A stretch of DNA of 64,000 nt from Micromonospora sp. FIMYZ51 (GCF_038246755.1 NZ_CP134706.1:6141501-6205500); one strand, 5' to 3'. Counted from the first letter of the stretch, positions 30,299 through 41,425 are shown. Program-made: numbers and translations. The notes: generated by a model from the sequence alone, not told the origin.

Positions 30299-30327
30299 GG
30301 GGCCAGGTCCCATCAGCGCCTGGCCCC
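30299..30327 (-). terminator. Stem-loop terminator after the xylanase gene
   Basis: 9-bp perfect stem GGGGCCAGG (30299-30307) with its complement at 30319-30327 and an 11-nt loop, 12 nt beyond the xylanase stop. Part of a duplicated GAGGCACGGGGCCAGGT segment (second copy just upstream in plus coordinates). Confidence 0.65.
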
Positions 30328-30338
30328 GAAGCGACGGG

Positions 30339-31837
<1,499 letters not shown>

Positions 31838-32539
31838 TCAGTTGGCCGTGCGCTCCCAGTCGATGGTGAGTAAGCCGGCGTCGGCGAGGGCCTTGTTGGC
31901 CGCGCTGAACGGCCGGCTGCCGAGGAAGCCGCGCGGATTCATCGGGCTCGGGTGGCCCGCCTCCAACACCACGTGCTGCGGGTTGGTGACCAGCGCCGCC
32001 TTCTTGCGGGCGTAGCCGCCCCAGAGCAGGAAGACCACCCGCGTCTCCAAGGCGTCGAGCGCCCGGATGGTGGCGTCGGTGAACTCCTCCCAGCCCCGGT
32101 TGGCGTGCGAGCCGGGGCTGCCCTGCCGCACGGTCAGCACCGAGTTGAGCAGCAGCACGCCCTGTGCCGCCCAGCCGTCGAGATTGCCGCTGCGCGGCTT
32201 CGGCACGCCCAGGTCCTCACCCAACTCCTTGAAGACGTTGCGCAGCGAGGGCGGCACCGACACCCCCTCGCGCACGCTGAAGCTGAGCCCGTGCGCCTGG
32301 CCGGCGCGGTGGTAGGGGTCCTGGCCCAGGATCAGCACCCGGCAGGCGGCTGGCGGGCAGAGCCGGTAGGCCGAGAAGAGGTCCTCGACCGGTGGGAAGA
32401 CCGGGCCGGTGGCGTACTCCCGGGCGACGAACTCACCAAGCGCGGCGGTGCGGGCCGGATCGAGGTGCGGGGCGAGCGCCGCCCGCCACTCCTGCGGCAA
32501 CAGCGCCGGCAGGTCCAGGGGGGCAACATCGTCGGGCAT
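31838..32539 (-). CDS. ung: Uracil-DNA glycosylase, family 1
   Basis: 233 aa from ATG 32539 (GGAAGG 6 nt upstream); a GTG at 32575 would add 12 residues. Family 1 motifs: catalytic water-activating Asp in LILGQDPYHRAGQAHG, LLLNSVLTV, and the Leu loop HPSPMNPRGFLGSRPFSAAN. Removes uracil from DNA in base-excision repair. Lies 60 bp downstream of tsaE on the same strand. Confidence 0.97.
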   Translation of the reverse strand: MPDDVAPLDLPALLPQEWRAALAPHLDPARTAALGEFVAREYATGPVFPPVEDLFSAYRLCPPAACRVLILGQDPYHRAGQAHGLSFSVREGVSVPPSLRNVFKELGEDLGVPKPRSGNLDGWAAQGVLLLNSVLTVRQGSPGSHANRGWEEFTDATIRALDALETRVVFLLWGGYARKKAALVTNPQHVVLEAGHPSPMNPRGFLGSRPFSAANKALADAGLLTIDWERTAN

Positions 32540-32599
32540 CGGTGGCCTTCCCACGTACGGGTCGTCTGCGGGCACTCTAGGCAGCGGGTACGACAGCCC

Positions 32600-33079
32600 T
32601 CAGCCCAGGGCCGTCAGGCGCTCCGCCCAGTCGCCGCCGACCGGCTCCAGCTCCGCCACCCGGGTGTCGTCGTCGCGCCGGTCGAGCCGGATCCGCAGGT
32701 GCGCCTCGGCCAACTGCTCGACCAACCCTTCGCCCCACTCGACCACCGTCACCGAATCGTCGACCGAGGCATCCAGGTCGAGGTCGTCGATCTCGGCCCG
32801 GGGGTCGCTCGCGGCACCGAGCCGGTACGCGTCGGCGTGCACCAGCGCCACGCCACGCCCGGCCACCGGGTCGGGCCGGTGCACCCGGGCGATCACGAAG
32901 GTCGGCGAGGTGATGTCGCCGAGCACCCCCAGCCCGGCACCCACCCCCTGGGTGAGCGCGGTCTTGCCGGCGCCCAGCGGGCCGGTGAGCAGCACCAGGT
33001 CGCCGGGGCCCAGCAGGTCGGCCAGCCGCCGACCGAAGGCGTGCGTGTCGGCGACGGTCGGCAGCTCGACCCGGATCAC
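32600..33079 (-). CDS. tsaE: t6A biosynthesis ATPase TsaE
   Basis: 159 aa. P-loop GPLGAGKTALTQGVGAGLG near residue 38, LVHADAYRLG and VVEWGEGL, the standard TsaE features. ATPase that recycles the TsaBD complex. GTG start at 33079 overlaps the stop of the hydrolase gene by 4 bp (GTGA), so the two are coupled. Confidence 0.95.
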   Translation of the reverse strand: MIRVELPTVADTHAFGRRLADLLGPGDLVLLTGPLGAGKTALTQGVGAGLGVLGDITSPTFVIARVHRPDPVAGRGVALVHADAYRLGAASDPRAEIDDLDLDASVDDSVTVVEWGEGLVEQLAEAHLRIRLDRRDDDTRVAELEPVGGDWAERLTALG

Positions 33080-34182
33080 GGCAGCTCCCCCGCGCAGCTG
33101 TCGAGGAAACGGATCAGGGCGGCGTTCACCTCGTCGGCGTGCTCCAGCATCACCACGTGCCCGCTGTCGTGGATCTTGACGAACTCGGCGTGCGGCAACC
33201 GCCGGACGATCTCCTCGGAGTGGGTCATCGGTGTGATCATGTCGCGGTCCCCGACGATCACCAGCACCGGCGTCCCCTCCAGCGCGGCCAGCGCCGGAAA
33301 CCGGGAGTGCGTGGCCAGGGTACGCAGATAGCGGGTCACCGTGTCGGCGGAGGTCCGCGAGTTCATCGCCTCCACGTAGGAGACAAGCGCCGGGCTCGGC
33401 CGGCGGGTGCCGAAGCCGTACCTGCGGGTGAGCAGCCAGGCCACGTTCGTGGTCGAGCGACGGGCCCGGTCGATCACGGGACCGCCGTACCGGGTGACGC
33501 TGCCGGCCACGTTCAGCACCGGGCCACCCACCCGGCCCAGCAGGGCCGAGGCGACTAGCTTCGTCTCCGCCATCAGCCCGCCCGAGGTGGCCATCAGCAC
33601 GGTGCCCACCACCCGGTCGCCGAACATCTCCGGATACAACTCGGCCAACGCCATGATGGTCATGCCGCCCATCGAGTGGCCGATGAGCACCAGCGGCCCC
33701 TCCGGCGCCACCTCGTCAATCACCCGACGCAGCGTGTGCCCGAGCGCCACCAGGTCGTACTCGCCGCTCTCCAGCCGCCCCGAGCGACCGTGCCCGGGCT
33801 GGTCGTACGCGACGATCCGGTGCTCGCCCCGCTCGGCGAGCAGCTTGCGCTGAAAGTGGAAGGTGCCCATGTCCAGGCAGAAGCCGTGCACCAGCAGCAC
33901 CGTCGGGTTACCCGCGACCGACCGGGTCGGCTCGACCACCTCGACGTGGATGTCGGTGCCGTCGGGCATCTCCAGTTCGTACGCCGCGTCGTACCGCTGC
34001 GCACCGAAGACCTCGTCGGCGTACGGGTCGGTGGGGTCGGCCTTCAGCCGGCGGACCAGGGCACGTTCGGTGGCGACCCCGGCGGCGGTGACCGCGGCGG
34101 CCACCCCGAGGGCGGCACCCACCAGACCGGCCGCCTTCCCGGCGGCGGTGCGCGGCCGGGGGATCAGCTGTCGATTACTCAC
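33076..34182 (-). CDS. Alpha/beta hydrolase between alr and tsaE
   Basis: 368 aa. Hydrophobic N-terminal segment (about residues 12-40, anchor or signal), then an alpha/beta-hydrolase fold: VLLVHGFCLDMGTFHFQ, nucleophile elbow GHSMGG, acid in VIVGDRDMITP, His in HDSGHVVMLEH. Substrate unknown. Overlaps alr by 8 bp upstream and tsaE by 4 bp downstream, so the cluster alr-hydrolase-tsaE is translationally coupled. This order is also common in streptomycetes. Confidence 0.93.
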   Translation of the reverse strand: MSNRQLIPRPRTAAGKAAGLVGAALGVAAAVTAAGVATERALVRRLKADPTDPYADEVFGAQRYDAAYELEMPDGTDIHVEVVEPTRSVAGNPTVLLVHGFCLDMGTFHFQRKLLAERGEHRIVAYDQPGHGRSGRLESGEYDLVALGHTLRRVIDEVAPEGPLVLIGHSMGGMTIMALAELYPEMFGDRVVGTVLMATSGGLMAETKLVASALLGRVGGPVLNVAGSVTRYGGPVIDRARRSTTNVAWLLTRRYGFGTRRPSPALVSYVEAMNSRTSADTVTRYLRTLATHSRFPALAALEGTPVLVIVGDRDMITPMTHSEEIVRRLPHAEFVKIHDSGHVVMLEHADEVNAALIRFLDSCAGELP

Positions 34183-35287
34183 CGTCGTAGATCCGCGGTA
34201 CCCGGGTGCTGCCGAACCGGGTGACGATCTCGTAGTTGATCGTGTCGACCGCCTCGGCCCAGTCGTCGGCGGTCGGTGCCCCGTCGGAGCCGTCGCCGAA
34301 GAGGGTGACCACGTCGCCCGCGGCCACCGGATCGTCGCCGCAGTCGAGGACGAACTGGTCCATGCAGACCCGCCCGGAGATGATCCGGCGACGCCCGCCG
34401 AGCAGCACCGGCCCGGCGTTCGAGGCGTGTCGCGGCACCCCGTCGGCGTAGCCGAGCGGCACCACGGCCAGGTTCGCCTCGCCCTCGGTGGTGTACGTGT
34501 GGCCGTACGAGACGCCGGAGCCGGCCGGCACCCGCTTGGTCAACATCACCCGGGCGCGGGCGGTCATCGCCGGACGCAGCCCGTAGGTCTCCCCGGCCAC
34601 CGGCGACAGGCCGTAGACGGCCAGCCCCGGCCGGACCAGGTCGAAGTGGGTGTCGGGCCGGGTCAGCGTGGCGGCCGAGTTGGCCAGGTGCCGGTAGCGC
34701 GGGCGCAGCCCGGCCCGCTCGACCATCGCCAGGCCCTCGTGGAAGACGGCCAACTGCCGGTCGGTGGTCGGGTGGCCGGGCATGTCCGCGTACACGAAAT
34801 GGCTCCACACCCCGACCACCTCGACCAGCCCGTCGGCCTGCGCCTTGGCGGCGGCGTCGAGCAGCGCCGGCCAGTCGGCGACCGTCGCGCCGCCCCGGGC
34901 CAGCCCGGTGTCGATCTTCAGGTGCAGCCGCGCCGGGCGTTCCGCCCGCCGGCTCGCCTCGACCATCTCGTCGAGCTGCGTCAGGCTCGCCACACCCAGG
35001 TCCACGTCGGCCGCGACGCCGGTGTGCAGCGGCAGCCCCGGCGCGAGCAGCCAGGCCAGCACCGGCGCGTCGATGCCGGCCGCGCGCAGGGTCAGCGCCT
35101 CATCCAGGGTGCAGACGCCCAGCCAGGCCGCACCGGCGTCGAGCGCGGCGCGGGCCGCCGGGATCATCCCGTGCCCGTAGCCGTCGCCCTTGACCACCGC
35201 CATCACCTCGGCACTGGTGCCGGCACAGATCCCGCTGACGTTCTCCCGGATCGCGTCAAGATCCACGCGTACCTCGGCCTGCCACAT
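34175..35287 (-). CDS. alr: Alanine racemase
   Basis: 370 aa. PLP Lys in AVVKGDGYGHGMIPAARAAL (residue about 34), catalytic Tyr in SGVSYGHTYTTEGEANLAVV, RVCMDQFVLD. Makes D-Ala for peptidoglycan. ATG 35287 gives MWQAEVRVDLDAIRENV, the usual opening. Follows nnr across a 69-bp gap. Confidence 0.97.
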   Translation of the reverse strand: MWQAEVRVDLDAIRENVSGICAGTSAEVMAVVKGDGYGHGMIPAARAALDAGAAWLGVCTLDEALTLRAAGIDAPVLAWLLAPGLPLHTGVAADVDLGVASLTQLDEMVEASRRAERPARLHLKIDTGLARGGATVADWPALLDAAAKAQADGLVEVVGVWSHFVYADMPGHPTTDRQLAVFHEGLAMVERAGLRPRYRHLANSAATLTRPDTHFDLVRPGLAVYGLSPVAGETYGLRPAMTARARVMLTKRVPAGSGVSYGHTYTTEGEANLAVVPLGYADGVPRHASNAGPVLLGGRRRIISGRVCMDQFVLDCGDDPVAAGDVVTLFGDGSDGAPTADDWAEAVDTINYEIVTRFGSTRVPRIYDGE

Positions 35288-35356
35288 GCCCCCACCCTAC
35301 TTTCCGCACTGATCACCCCAGGCCAACCCCGGCCAGGCCAGGTGCGGCGCGGGCGG

Positions 35357-36825
35357 TCAGGGCAGCCGGGCCAGCACCGGACGCAACGCGGCGGCCACGT
35401 CCGGGGCGGTGACCGGGCCACCCCGGGCCGCTTCCCGGCCGGCCAGCCCGTGCAGGTACGCGGCAGCGGCGGCGGCCCGCTCCGCCGGCAGCCCGGCGGC
35501 GAGCAACGAACCGAGCAGTCCGGCCAGTACGTCGCCGGTGCCCCCGGTCGCCAACGCCGGAGTGCCGGTCGGGTTCACGTACGCCCGGCCGTCCGGCGTG
35601 CCGATCACCGTGCGGTCCCCCTTGAGCAGCACCACGGCGTTCATCCAGGCGGCCAGTCGCAGCGTGGCGGCGACCCGGTCGTCGCCGGGCTGCTCGCCAC
35701 AGAGCCGGGTGAACTCCCGGTCGTGCGGGGTGACCACGATGGGTGCGTCGCGCCGCCGCAACTGGTCGGCGAGCGAGCCGTCCACGAGCAGGGTCAGCGC
35801 GTCGGCATCCAGCACCACCGGCACCGGCGCGGCGAGCACGGCCCGCAACTCCGCGGCGGCCTGCTCGTCGGTGCCCAGCCCCGAGCCGCAGACCCAGGCC
35901 TGCACCCGGCCCGCGTCGACCACCCGGCCGGCCGCGATCACCGACGGATGTTGGCGCAGCACCTCGTCGCGGGCACCCCCGGCGTAGCGGACCAGGCCGG
36001 TCGGCCCGGCCAGCGCACCGCCGACGGAGAGCACCGCGGCACCCGGGTACATCGCCGAACCGGTGGCCAACCCGACCACGCCCCGGGTGTACTTCTCCGC
36101 CGCCGGACCGAGCCGTGGCCACCAGTCGACCACGTCCGACCACTCCACCACCCGCAGCGCCGGGCTGCCCCGCAGCCAGGGCGTCAACCCGATGTCCACA
36201 AGTTCCACCTGCCCGGCCAACGCGGCAGCCGGTCCGACCGCCAGCGCCGGCTTCAATGCGCCGAAGGCAACCGTCACGTCGGCCCGTACGGCGTTGGGCC
36301 GACCGGAGGCGGTCAGCGGCACCGCGCCGGTGTCCACCGCCACCCCGCTGGGCACGTCCACCGCGACCACCGTGGCCCGGGCACCGTCGCGCCCTCGGTG
36401 CCGCATCAGGCTCGCCGCCAGTTGTTCGGCGGTCTCCCGCAGCCCACCGTGGCCGCCGATGCCCACGATCCCGTCGAGCACCAGGTCGACCGTTGCCGGC
36501 GGGCGGTCCACCACCCGAGCACCGGCGGCCCGCAACGCGGCCAGCCCCTCGGCGTGGGCGCGGTCCGGGCGCAGCAGCAACGCCGACACGGCCGCCCCCG
36601 GCGGGCCAGGCGGGCACCGGCGTACAGCGCGTCGCCGCCGTTGTCACCGGAGCCCACGAGCAGCAGCACCGGCGCGGCGTACACCCCGCCCCGGTCGGCC
36701 AGCAGCAGCGCGCAGCGACGGGCCAAGCCGGCGGCGGCACGCTGCATCAGGGTGCCGGGCGGCAGCGTGGCCATCAGTGCCTGCTCCGCCGTCCGGATGT
36801 CCGCCACCCGCCAGACCGGCCTCAT
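35357..36825 (-). pseudogene. nnr: Bifunctional NAD(P)HX epimerase/dehydratase, frameshifted
   Basis: N-terminal YjeF-type epimerase starts at ATG 36825 (MRPVWRVADIRTAEQALMAT, VGSGDNGGDALYAGARLARRG). The frame is then lost, and homology resumes one frame over with VSALLLRPDRAHAEG and DGIVGIGGHGG. The C-terminal ADP-dependent dehydratase domain is complete (VTPHDREFTRLCG, ATGGTGDVLAGLLGSLLA). The break lies at a run of five C (36595-36599 on the plus strand); one more base would give a normal protein of about 488 aa. The enzyme repairs hydrated NAD(P)H. A sequencing error is as likely as a real mutation. Lies between acpS and alr as expected. Confidence 0.85.
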
Positions 36826-36863
36826 GCCCCACCTCGTTCCCCGCGCCCCGGCGCGTCCGACGC

Positions 36864-37232
36864 TCAGCTCTCCGCCACCACCATGGCGGAGGCGATCCCA
36901 CCGTCGTGCGACAGCGAGAGATGCCACCGACTGATGCCGCGTTCGGTGGCCGCCGCAGCGACCGTGCCCGAGACCGTCAGCCAGGGCCGCCCGTGCGTGT
37001 CCGGCACGACCTCGCAGTCGTGCCAGCGCAGCCCGGCCGGCGCGCCGAGGGCCTTGGCCACCGCCTCCTTCGCGGCGAAGCGGGCCGCCATCGACTCGGG
37101 CGACCGGGGCGCACCGGCGGCGGTGTGCCGCTCGGCCGCGGTGAACAGCCGGTCGACAAGTGCCGGCGTGCGATCCAGCGCCCGGGCGAACCGGTCGACA
37201 AGCACCACGTCGATACCGACAGCGACGATCAC
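36864..37232 (-). CDS. acpS: Holo-[acyl-carrier-protein] synthase
   Basis: 122 aa. [19 protein letters not shown] opening with the Mg-binding Asp, and [19 protein letters not shown] with the conserved Glu/Lys. Transfers 4'-phosphopantetheine from CoA to acyl carrier protein. GTG at 37232 is preferred because MIV opens most AcpS proteins; GTG 37241 is an alternative. Start of the leftward acpS-nnr-alr-hydrolase-tsaE cluster. Confidence 0.95.
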   Translation of the reverse strand: MIVAVGIDVVLVDRFARALDRTPALVDRLFTAAERHTAAGAPRSPESMAARFAAKEAVAKALGAPAGLRWHDCEVVPDTHGRPWLTVSGTVAAAATERGISRWHLSLSHDGGIASAMVVAES

Positions 37233-37406
37233 GCGGCCCACCCTACCGGCGCGCGGGCCGCAAGATAGCCGTCAGCCGAGCTCCGGGCAACGCCTGTGGA
37301 CAGAGCGGAGGTACGCCCACCGCCGGTTGTCCACAGGGCACGCCCGCCCCGCCTGCTGCGGCCTAGCGTCGTCGGCGCAGGTGTCAGGGGTACGGGGAGA
37401 GGGCCG

Positions 37407-37706
37407 ATGACCGAGCAGGAGTTGACCGTGCAGCCGGAGCTGCTGCACCGCATCGGGCGGTCGCTCGGTGACACCGGCAACCGGCTGGCGCACGGGCTGG
37501 TGGCCGGCGTGCCGGGGCTGACGGCACCGGCACCGCAGTGGTCGGCAGCCGCCGCGTTGGCCGCCTTGGAAGAGGCGGTGCAGGGCTGGTCCGCCCGGCT
37601 CGGCGGCCGGATCGCGGACACCGGTGCCGCGCTGCGCGCCGCTGCCGGGGCGTACGAATCGGTGGACGCGCGGGCCGCCGCCCGGTTGTCGGACCTGTTC
37701 CGATGA
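37407..37706 (+). CDS. EspC/WXG100-like small helical protein
   Basis: 99 aa, almost all helix. The layout resembles type VII secretion-linked small proteins (EspC family PF10824 or WXG100): VQPELLHRIGRSLGDTGNRL, a central W (PQWSAAAALAALEEAVQGW), then ALRAAAGAYESVDARAAARL. ATG at 37407 follows GGGGAGAGGG. Its stop overlaps the next start (ATGA), so it is coupled to a DUF1023 hydrolase gene. No secretion machinery is nearby. Family call tentative. Confidence 0.75.
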   Translation: MTEQELTVQPELLHRIGRSLGDTGNRLAHGLVAGVPGLTAPAPQWSAAAALAALEEAVQGWSARLGGRIADTGAALRAAAGAYESVDARAAARLSDLFR

Positions 37707-39301
37707 CCGGTCCGGCACCGGTCGGCTACGCGCAGCTCAGCTCGGTCGACCTGGCGGCCTGGCGCGCCACCGGTACGGCCTGGGCCAGCCTGGCCGGGCC
37801 GGCCGGGCGGCGGGCCGACGAGCTGGTCGAGAGCGCGACGGCACTGCGTTCGGGCTGGTCGGGCCGGGCCGCCGGATCCGCCGGGTCCCGCCTTACCGGC
37901 CTGCGCGCCGAGCTGGTCACGCTCGTGCCGGCCGTGATCGAGGTCGACCAGGTCCTCGCCGAGTTCGCCGCGCGGCTGGCCGCCGCCCGGGCCCGGCTGG
38001 CTGCGGCGGTGGCGCTTGCCGACACCGCCGGGGTGCTGATCGACCGGTGGGGGCGGGCCCGCCCCGATCCGAGCCGGGTGCCGGCCGAACGGGCGGGCCC
38101 CACGGTCATCCCGGTGGCCGCCGCCGTGCACGACGCGCTCGCGCTGGCCACCGCCGCCGATCGGGAGGCCGCCCAGCGCCTCGGGCAACTTGCGGCGGAC
38201 GCCAGCACCGGCTGGGTCGCCATGCCCGCGCCGGACCGGCCCGCCCCGGGTGCCGCTCCCGCACTTGTCAACCGCTGGTGGGCGGGGCTCACTCCGGCCC
38301 AGCGGCGCTGGCTGGTGGGGCACGAACCGGAGCTGGTCGCCGGTCTGGACGGGGTCCCGGCCGCCGCTCGCGACCAGGCCAACCGGCTGCTGCTCGGGGC
38401 CCGGCGGGAGGAGTTGCTGGCGCAGTGGGACCGGTTGCTGGCCCGGGTGCCACGCGGGCCGGCCGAGCTGGCCGGGCTGCGCCGCGTCGATGCCGCCCTG
38501 GCCGGCCTGGATGCGCTCGCCGGCCGGCTGGACTCGGCCCAGCCACCCCGGGCCTACCTGCTCGGGCTGGACACCGGCGGCGAAGGGCGCGCGGTGGTGG
38601 CGCTCGGCAACCCGGACCGGGCCACCGGCGTCCTGACCTACGTGCCGGGGATGACGGCCGGGCTCGACGACGCCACCGACGAGCTGGGTCGCGCGGCCCG
38701 GGTGCTGTCCCGTTGTGCCGAGCTGGCGCCGGGCGAGCAGACCTCGGCGGTGCTCTGGCTGGACTACGACGCTCCGGATTTCCTGCACGAGGCGGCTCGG
38801 GACGGGCAGGCCCGCGCGGCCGGCGACGCGCTGCACCGGTTCCAGGAGGGGCTGCGGGCCAGCCACGACGATCCGCCGGCCCGGCAGACCGTGCTCGGGC
38901 ACAGCTACGGCTCGCTGGTGGTGGGCACCGCCGCCCGCGACCACGGGCTGGCCGCGGACGCGCTGGTCTTCGTCGGCTCACCCGGGGTCGGGGTGGCACA
39001 CGCCGCCGAGCTGAACGTGCCACCCGGGCAGGTGTGGGCCAGCACCGCACCCGACGACGTGATCCGGCTGACCCGCCCGCCCGGCGACCTGGCCCGGCAG
39101 GCGGTGCTCGGTGCCTCCCCGGTCAACACGATCGCCGACCTGCTGGCCGGGCCGGGCGACGAGCGCTGGTTCGGCCGTGACCCGGCCGAGTCGACATTCG
39201 GCGGCCGGACCTTCCCCAGCGGCCGGTACGGCCACACCGGCTACTGGCATCCGGAAAATCCGGCGCTCGACGGCATGGCGCGGGTGGTGCTGGGCCAGTG
39301 A
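37703..39301 (+). CDS. DUF1023 alpha/beta hydrolase with WXG-like N-terminus
   Basis: 532 aa. N-terminal half is helical and Ala-rich, resembling a WXG100-like hairpin (LAAWRATGTAWASLAGPAG, about residues 10-130). The C-terminal half (about 290-532) is the DUF1023 hydrolase: LLGLDTGGEGRAVVALGNP, nucleophile QTVLGHSYGSLVVG, VFVGSPGVG, terminal His in GHTGYWHPENP. This family is exported or surface-linked in mycobacteria and relatives. Coupled by ATGA overlap to the EspC-like gene; the two may act as partners. Substrate unknown. Confidence 0.85.
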   Translation: MTGPAPVGYAQLSSVDLAAWRATGTAWASLAGPAGRRADELVESATALRSGWSGRAAGSAGSRLTGLRAELVTLVPAVIEVDQVLAEFAARLAAARARLAAAVALADTAGVLIDRWGRARPDPSRVPAERAGPTVIPVAAAVHDALALATAADREAAQRLGQLAADASTGWVAMPAPDRPAPGAAPALVNRWWAGLTPAQRRWLVGHEPELVAGLDGVPAAARDQANRLLLGARREELLAQWDRLLARVPRGPAELAGLRRVDAALAGLDALAGRLDSAQPPRAYLLGLDTGGEGRAVVALGNPDRATGVLTYVPGMTAGLDDATDELGRAARVLSRCAELAPGEQTSAVLWLDYDAPDFLHEAARDGQARAAGDALHRFQEGLRASHDDPPARQTVLGHSYGSLVVGTAARDHGLAADALVFVGSPGVGVAHAAELNVPPGQVWASTAPDDVIRLTRPPGDLARQAVLGASPVNTIADLLAGPGDERWFGRDPAESTFGGRTFPSGRYGHTGYWHPENPALDGMARVVLGQ

Positions 39302-39318
39302 CCCGTGGCCTCCGCGCC

Positions 39319-39349
39319 GGCCGGGGCGATCGGTACGACCGCCCCGGCC
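39319..39349. terminator. Bidirectional stem-loop terminator
   Basis: 10-bp perfect stem GGCCGGGGCG (39319-39328) with its complement at 39340-39349, between the convergent hydrolase and glmS stops (39301 and 39355). It can serve both. Confidence 0.75.
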
Positions 39350-39354
39350 GATCA

Positions 39355-41268
39355 CTACTCGACCGTGACCGACTTGGCGAGGTTGCGTGGCTGGTCGACG
39401 TCGTGTCCCCGGGCGGCGGCGATCTCGGCCGCGAACACCTGCAACGGCACGGTGGTCAGCAACGGGGCGAGCAGCGTCGGGGTACGCGGCACGTAGATCA
39501 GGTGGTCGGCGTACCGGACGACGGACTGGTCGCCCTCCTCGGCGATCACGATGGTCCGGGCGCCCCGGGCACGTACCTCCTGGATGTTGGAAACGATCTT
39601 GTCGTGCAACAGACCGCGGCCGACCGGGGAGGGCACCACGCAGATCACCGGGGTGCCCTGGTCGATAAGCGCGATCGAACCGTGCTTCAGCTCGCCCGCG
39701 GCGAAGCCCTCGGCGTGCATGTACGCCAGTTCCTTGAGCTTCAGCGCACCCTCCAACGCCACCGGGTAGCCGACGTGCCGGCCGATGAACAGCACCGTCG
39801 GCTCGGCGGCCAGCTCGCGGGCCAGCTCCCGGACCGGCTCGATCCGCCCGAGCAGCTCCCGCAGCTTCGCCGGCACCTGGTGCAGCTGCTCCACCACGGC
39901 GGCCACCTCGTCGGCGAACTTGATGCCCCGCACCTGGGCCAGGTGCAGGCCGATCAGGTAGCAGGCGACCAGCTGGGTGAGGAACGCCTTGGTGGAGGCG
40001 ACCGCGATCTCCGGTCCGCCATGGGTGTAGAGCACCGCGTCGGACTCGCGCGGGATGGTGGAGCCGTTGGTGTTGCAGATGGCCAGCACCCGGGCCTTCT
40101 GCTCCTTGGCGTGCCGCAGCGCCATCAGGGTGTCCATGGTCTCGCCGGACTGCGAGATCACCACGATCAGCGTGGACCGGTCCAGCACCGGGTCGCGGTA
40201 GCGGAACTCGCTGGCCAGCTCCACCTCACAGGGAATCCGGGTCCAGTGCTCGATGGCGTACTTGGCGACCAGGCCGGAGTGGTACGCGGTGCCGCAGGCG
40301 ACGACGAAGATCTTGTCGACATCGCGCAGGTCCTGGTCGCTGAGGCGGACCTCGTCAAGCATGATCTCGCCGCTGTCGGTGAGCCGGCCGAGCAGCGTGT
40401 CGGCCACGGCCTGCGGCTGCTCCGCGATCTCCTTGAGCATGAACCAGTCGTAGCCACCCTTCTCGGCGGCCGAGGAGTCCCAATCGATGTGGAAATCCTT
40501 GCCACTGGCGGGCTGGCCATCGAAGTCGGTGATCTCGATGGTGTCGGCGGTGATCAGGACGACCTGGTCCTGGCCCAGCTCGACCGCCTCGCGGGTGTGC
40601 TCGATGAACGCGGCGACGTCACTGGCGAGGTAGTTCTCGCCGTTGCCCCGGCCGACCACCAGCGGCGAGTTGCGTCGCGCGCCGACCACCGCGCCGGGCA
40701 CCGCAGCATCTACCGCGAGCAGCGTGAACGCGCCCTCCAACCGCTGGCAGACCACCCGCATGGCGGCGGCGAGCAGCTGCGGTCCGTCCGGCTGACCGGC
40801 CGCCCGCAGCTCGGCCAGCGCCTTGGCGATCAGGTGCGCGGCGCACTCGGTGTCGGTGTCGCTGGCGAAGTGGACACCCTCGTCCTCCAGCTCGGTGCGG
40901 AGCTTGGCGAAGTTCTCGATGATGCCGTTGTGGATCACCGCTACCCGGCCGTCGGGCGACAGGTGCGGGTGGGCGTTGCGGTCGGTGGGGCCGCCGTGGG
41001 TGGCCCACCGGGTGTGGCCGATGCCGGTGGTACCGTCGCCGATGCCGATCGGGCTGGCAGCGCACCCGGTCGGATCCTCTGCGGCACGCTCGGAGAGCAG
41101 CTTCTCCAGGTTGGCCAGCTTGCCGGCCTTCTTCTCGCTGAGCAACTCCCCGTCGCAGACGACAGCGACACCCGCCGAGTCGTACCCGCGATATTCCAGC
41201 CGGCGCAGCCCGTCCAGCACGATGCCGAGTGCCGGTCGACCACCGGCGTAGCCCACGATTCCACACAT
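39355..41268 (-). CDS. glmS: Glutamine:fructose-6-phosphate aminotransferase
   Basis: 637 aa. Nucleophile Cys at the mature N-terminus (MCGIVGYAG), amidotransferase domain to about 240 (GHTRWATHGGPTDRNAHPH). Two SIS domains follow (VACGTAYHSGLVAKY, SQSGETMDTLMALRHAK, GRHVGYPVALEGALKLKELAY), and the sequence ends DVDQPRNLAKSVTVE. Makes glucosamine-6-phosphate for the cell wall; glmM at 44378 is the next step. No glmS ribozyme-like structure was noticed. Confidence 0.97.
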   Translation of the reverse strand: MCGIVGYAGGRPALGIVLDGLRRLEYRGYDSAGVAVVCDGELLSEKKAGKLANLEKLLSERAAEDPTGCAASPIGIGDGTTGIGHTRWATHGGPTDRNAHPHLSPDGRVAVIHNGIIENFAKLRTELEDEGVHFASDTDTECAAHLIAKALAELRAAGQPDGPQLLAAAMRVVCQRLEGAFTLLAVDAAVPGAVVGARRNSPLVVGRGNGENYLASDVAAFIEHTREAVELGQDQVVLITADTIEITDFDGQPASGKDFHIDWDSSAAEKGGYDWFMLKEIAEQPQAVADTLLGRLTDSGEIMLDEVRLSDQDLRDVDKIFVVACGTAYHSGLVAKYAIEHWTRIPCEVELASEFRYRDPVLDRSTLIVVISQSGETMDTLMALRHAKEQKARVLAICNTNGSTIPRESDAVLYTHGGPEIAVASTKAFLTQLVACYLIGLHLAQVRGIKFADEVAAVVEQLHQVPAKLRELLGRIEPVRELARELAAEPTVLFIGRHVGYPVALEGALKLKELAYMHAEGFAAGELKHGSIALIDQGTPVICVVPSPVGRGLLHDKIVSNIQEVRARGARTIVIAEEGDQSVVRYADHLIYVPRTPTLLAPLLTTVPLQVFAAEIAAARGHDVDQPRNLAKSVTVE

Positions 41269-41425
41269 GGGTGGCAGCCTAACCAGTTTCGCTCAAGATA
41301 TCTGCGCGAAAGGCGGGTAAATAATCACTCAATCTGAGCGATCGGGCGTCTCGCGGTGATGCAGGCCACAAAGCGCCCAGGTCGGGTCGGGCACGACGGC
41401 GACCCGCACCCGTACCCTGGCGGGC

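Noticed and set aside
35313..36740. 475-codon frame covering nnr in a third frame
   Set aside because: Low-complexity Arg/Gly/Ala translation; the two true nnr segments lie in the other two frames.
33863..36934. 1,023-codon plus-strand open frame across alr, nnr and the hydrolase
   Set aside because: It covers three recognised minus-strand genes; its composition is typical of an antisense frame in high-GC DNA.
39355..41425. glmS ribozyme or riboswitch upstream of glmS
   Set aside because: The 157-bp divergent gap to the aminotransferase shows no such structure, and the glmS ribozyme is a Firmicutes feature.
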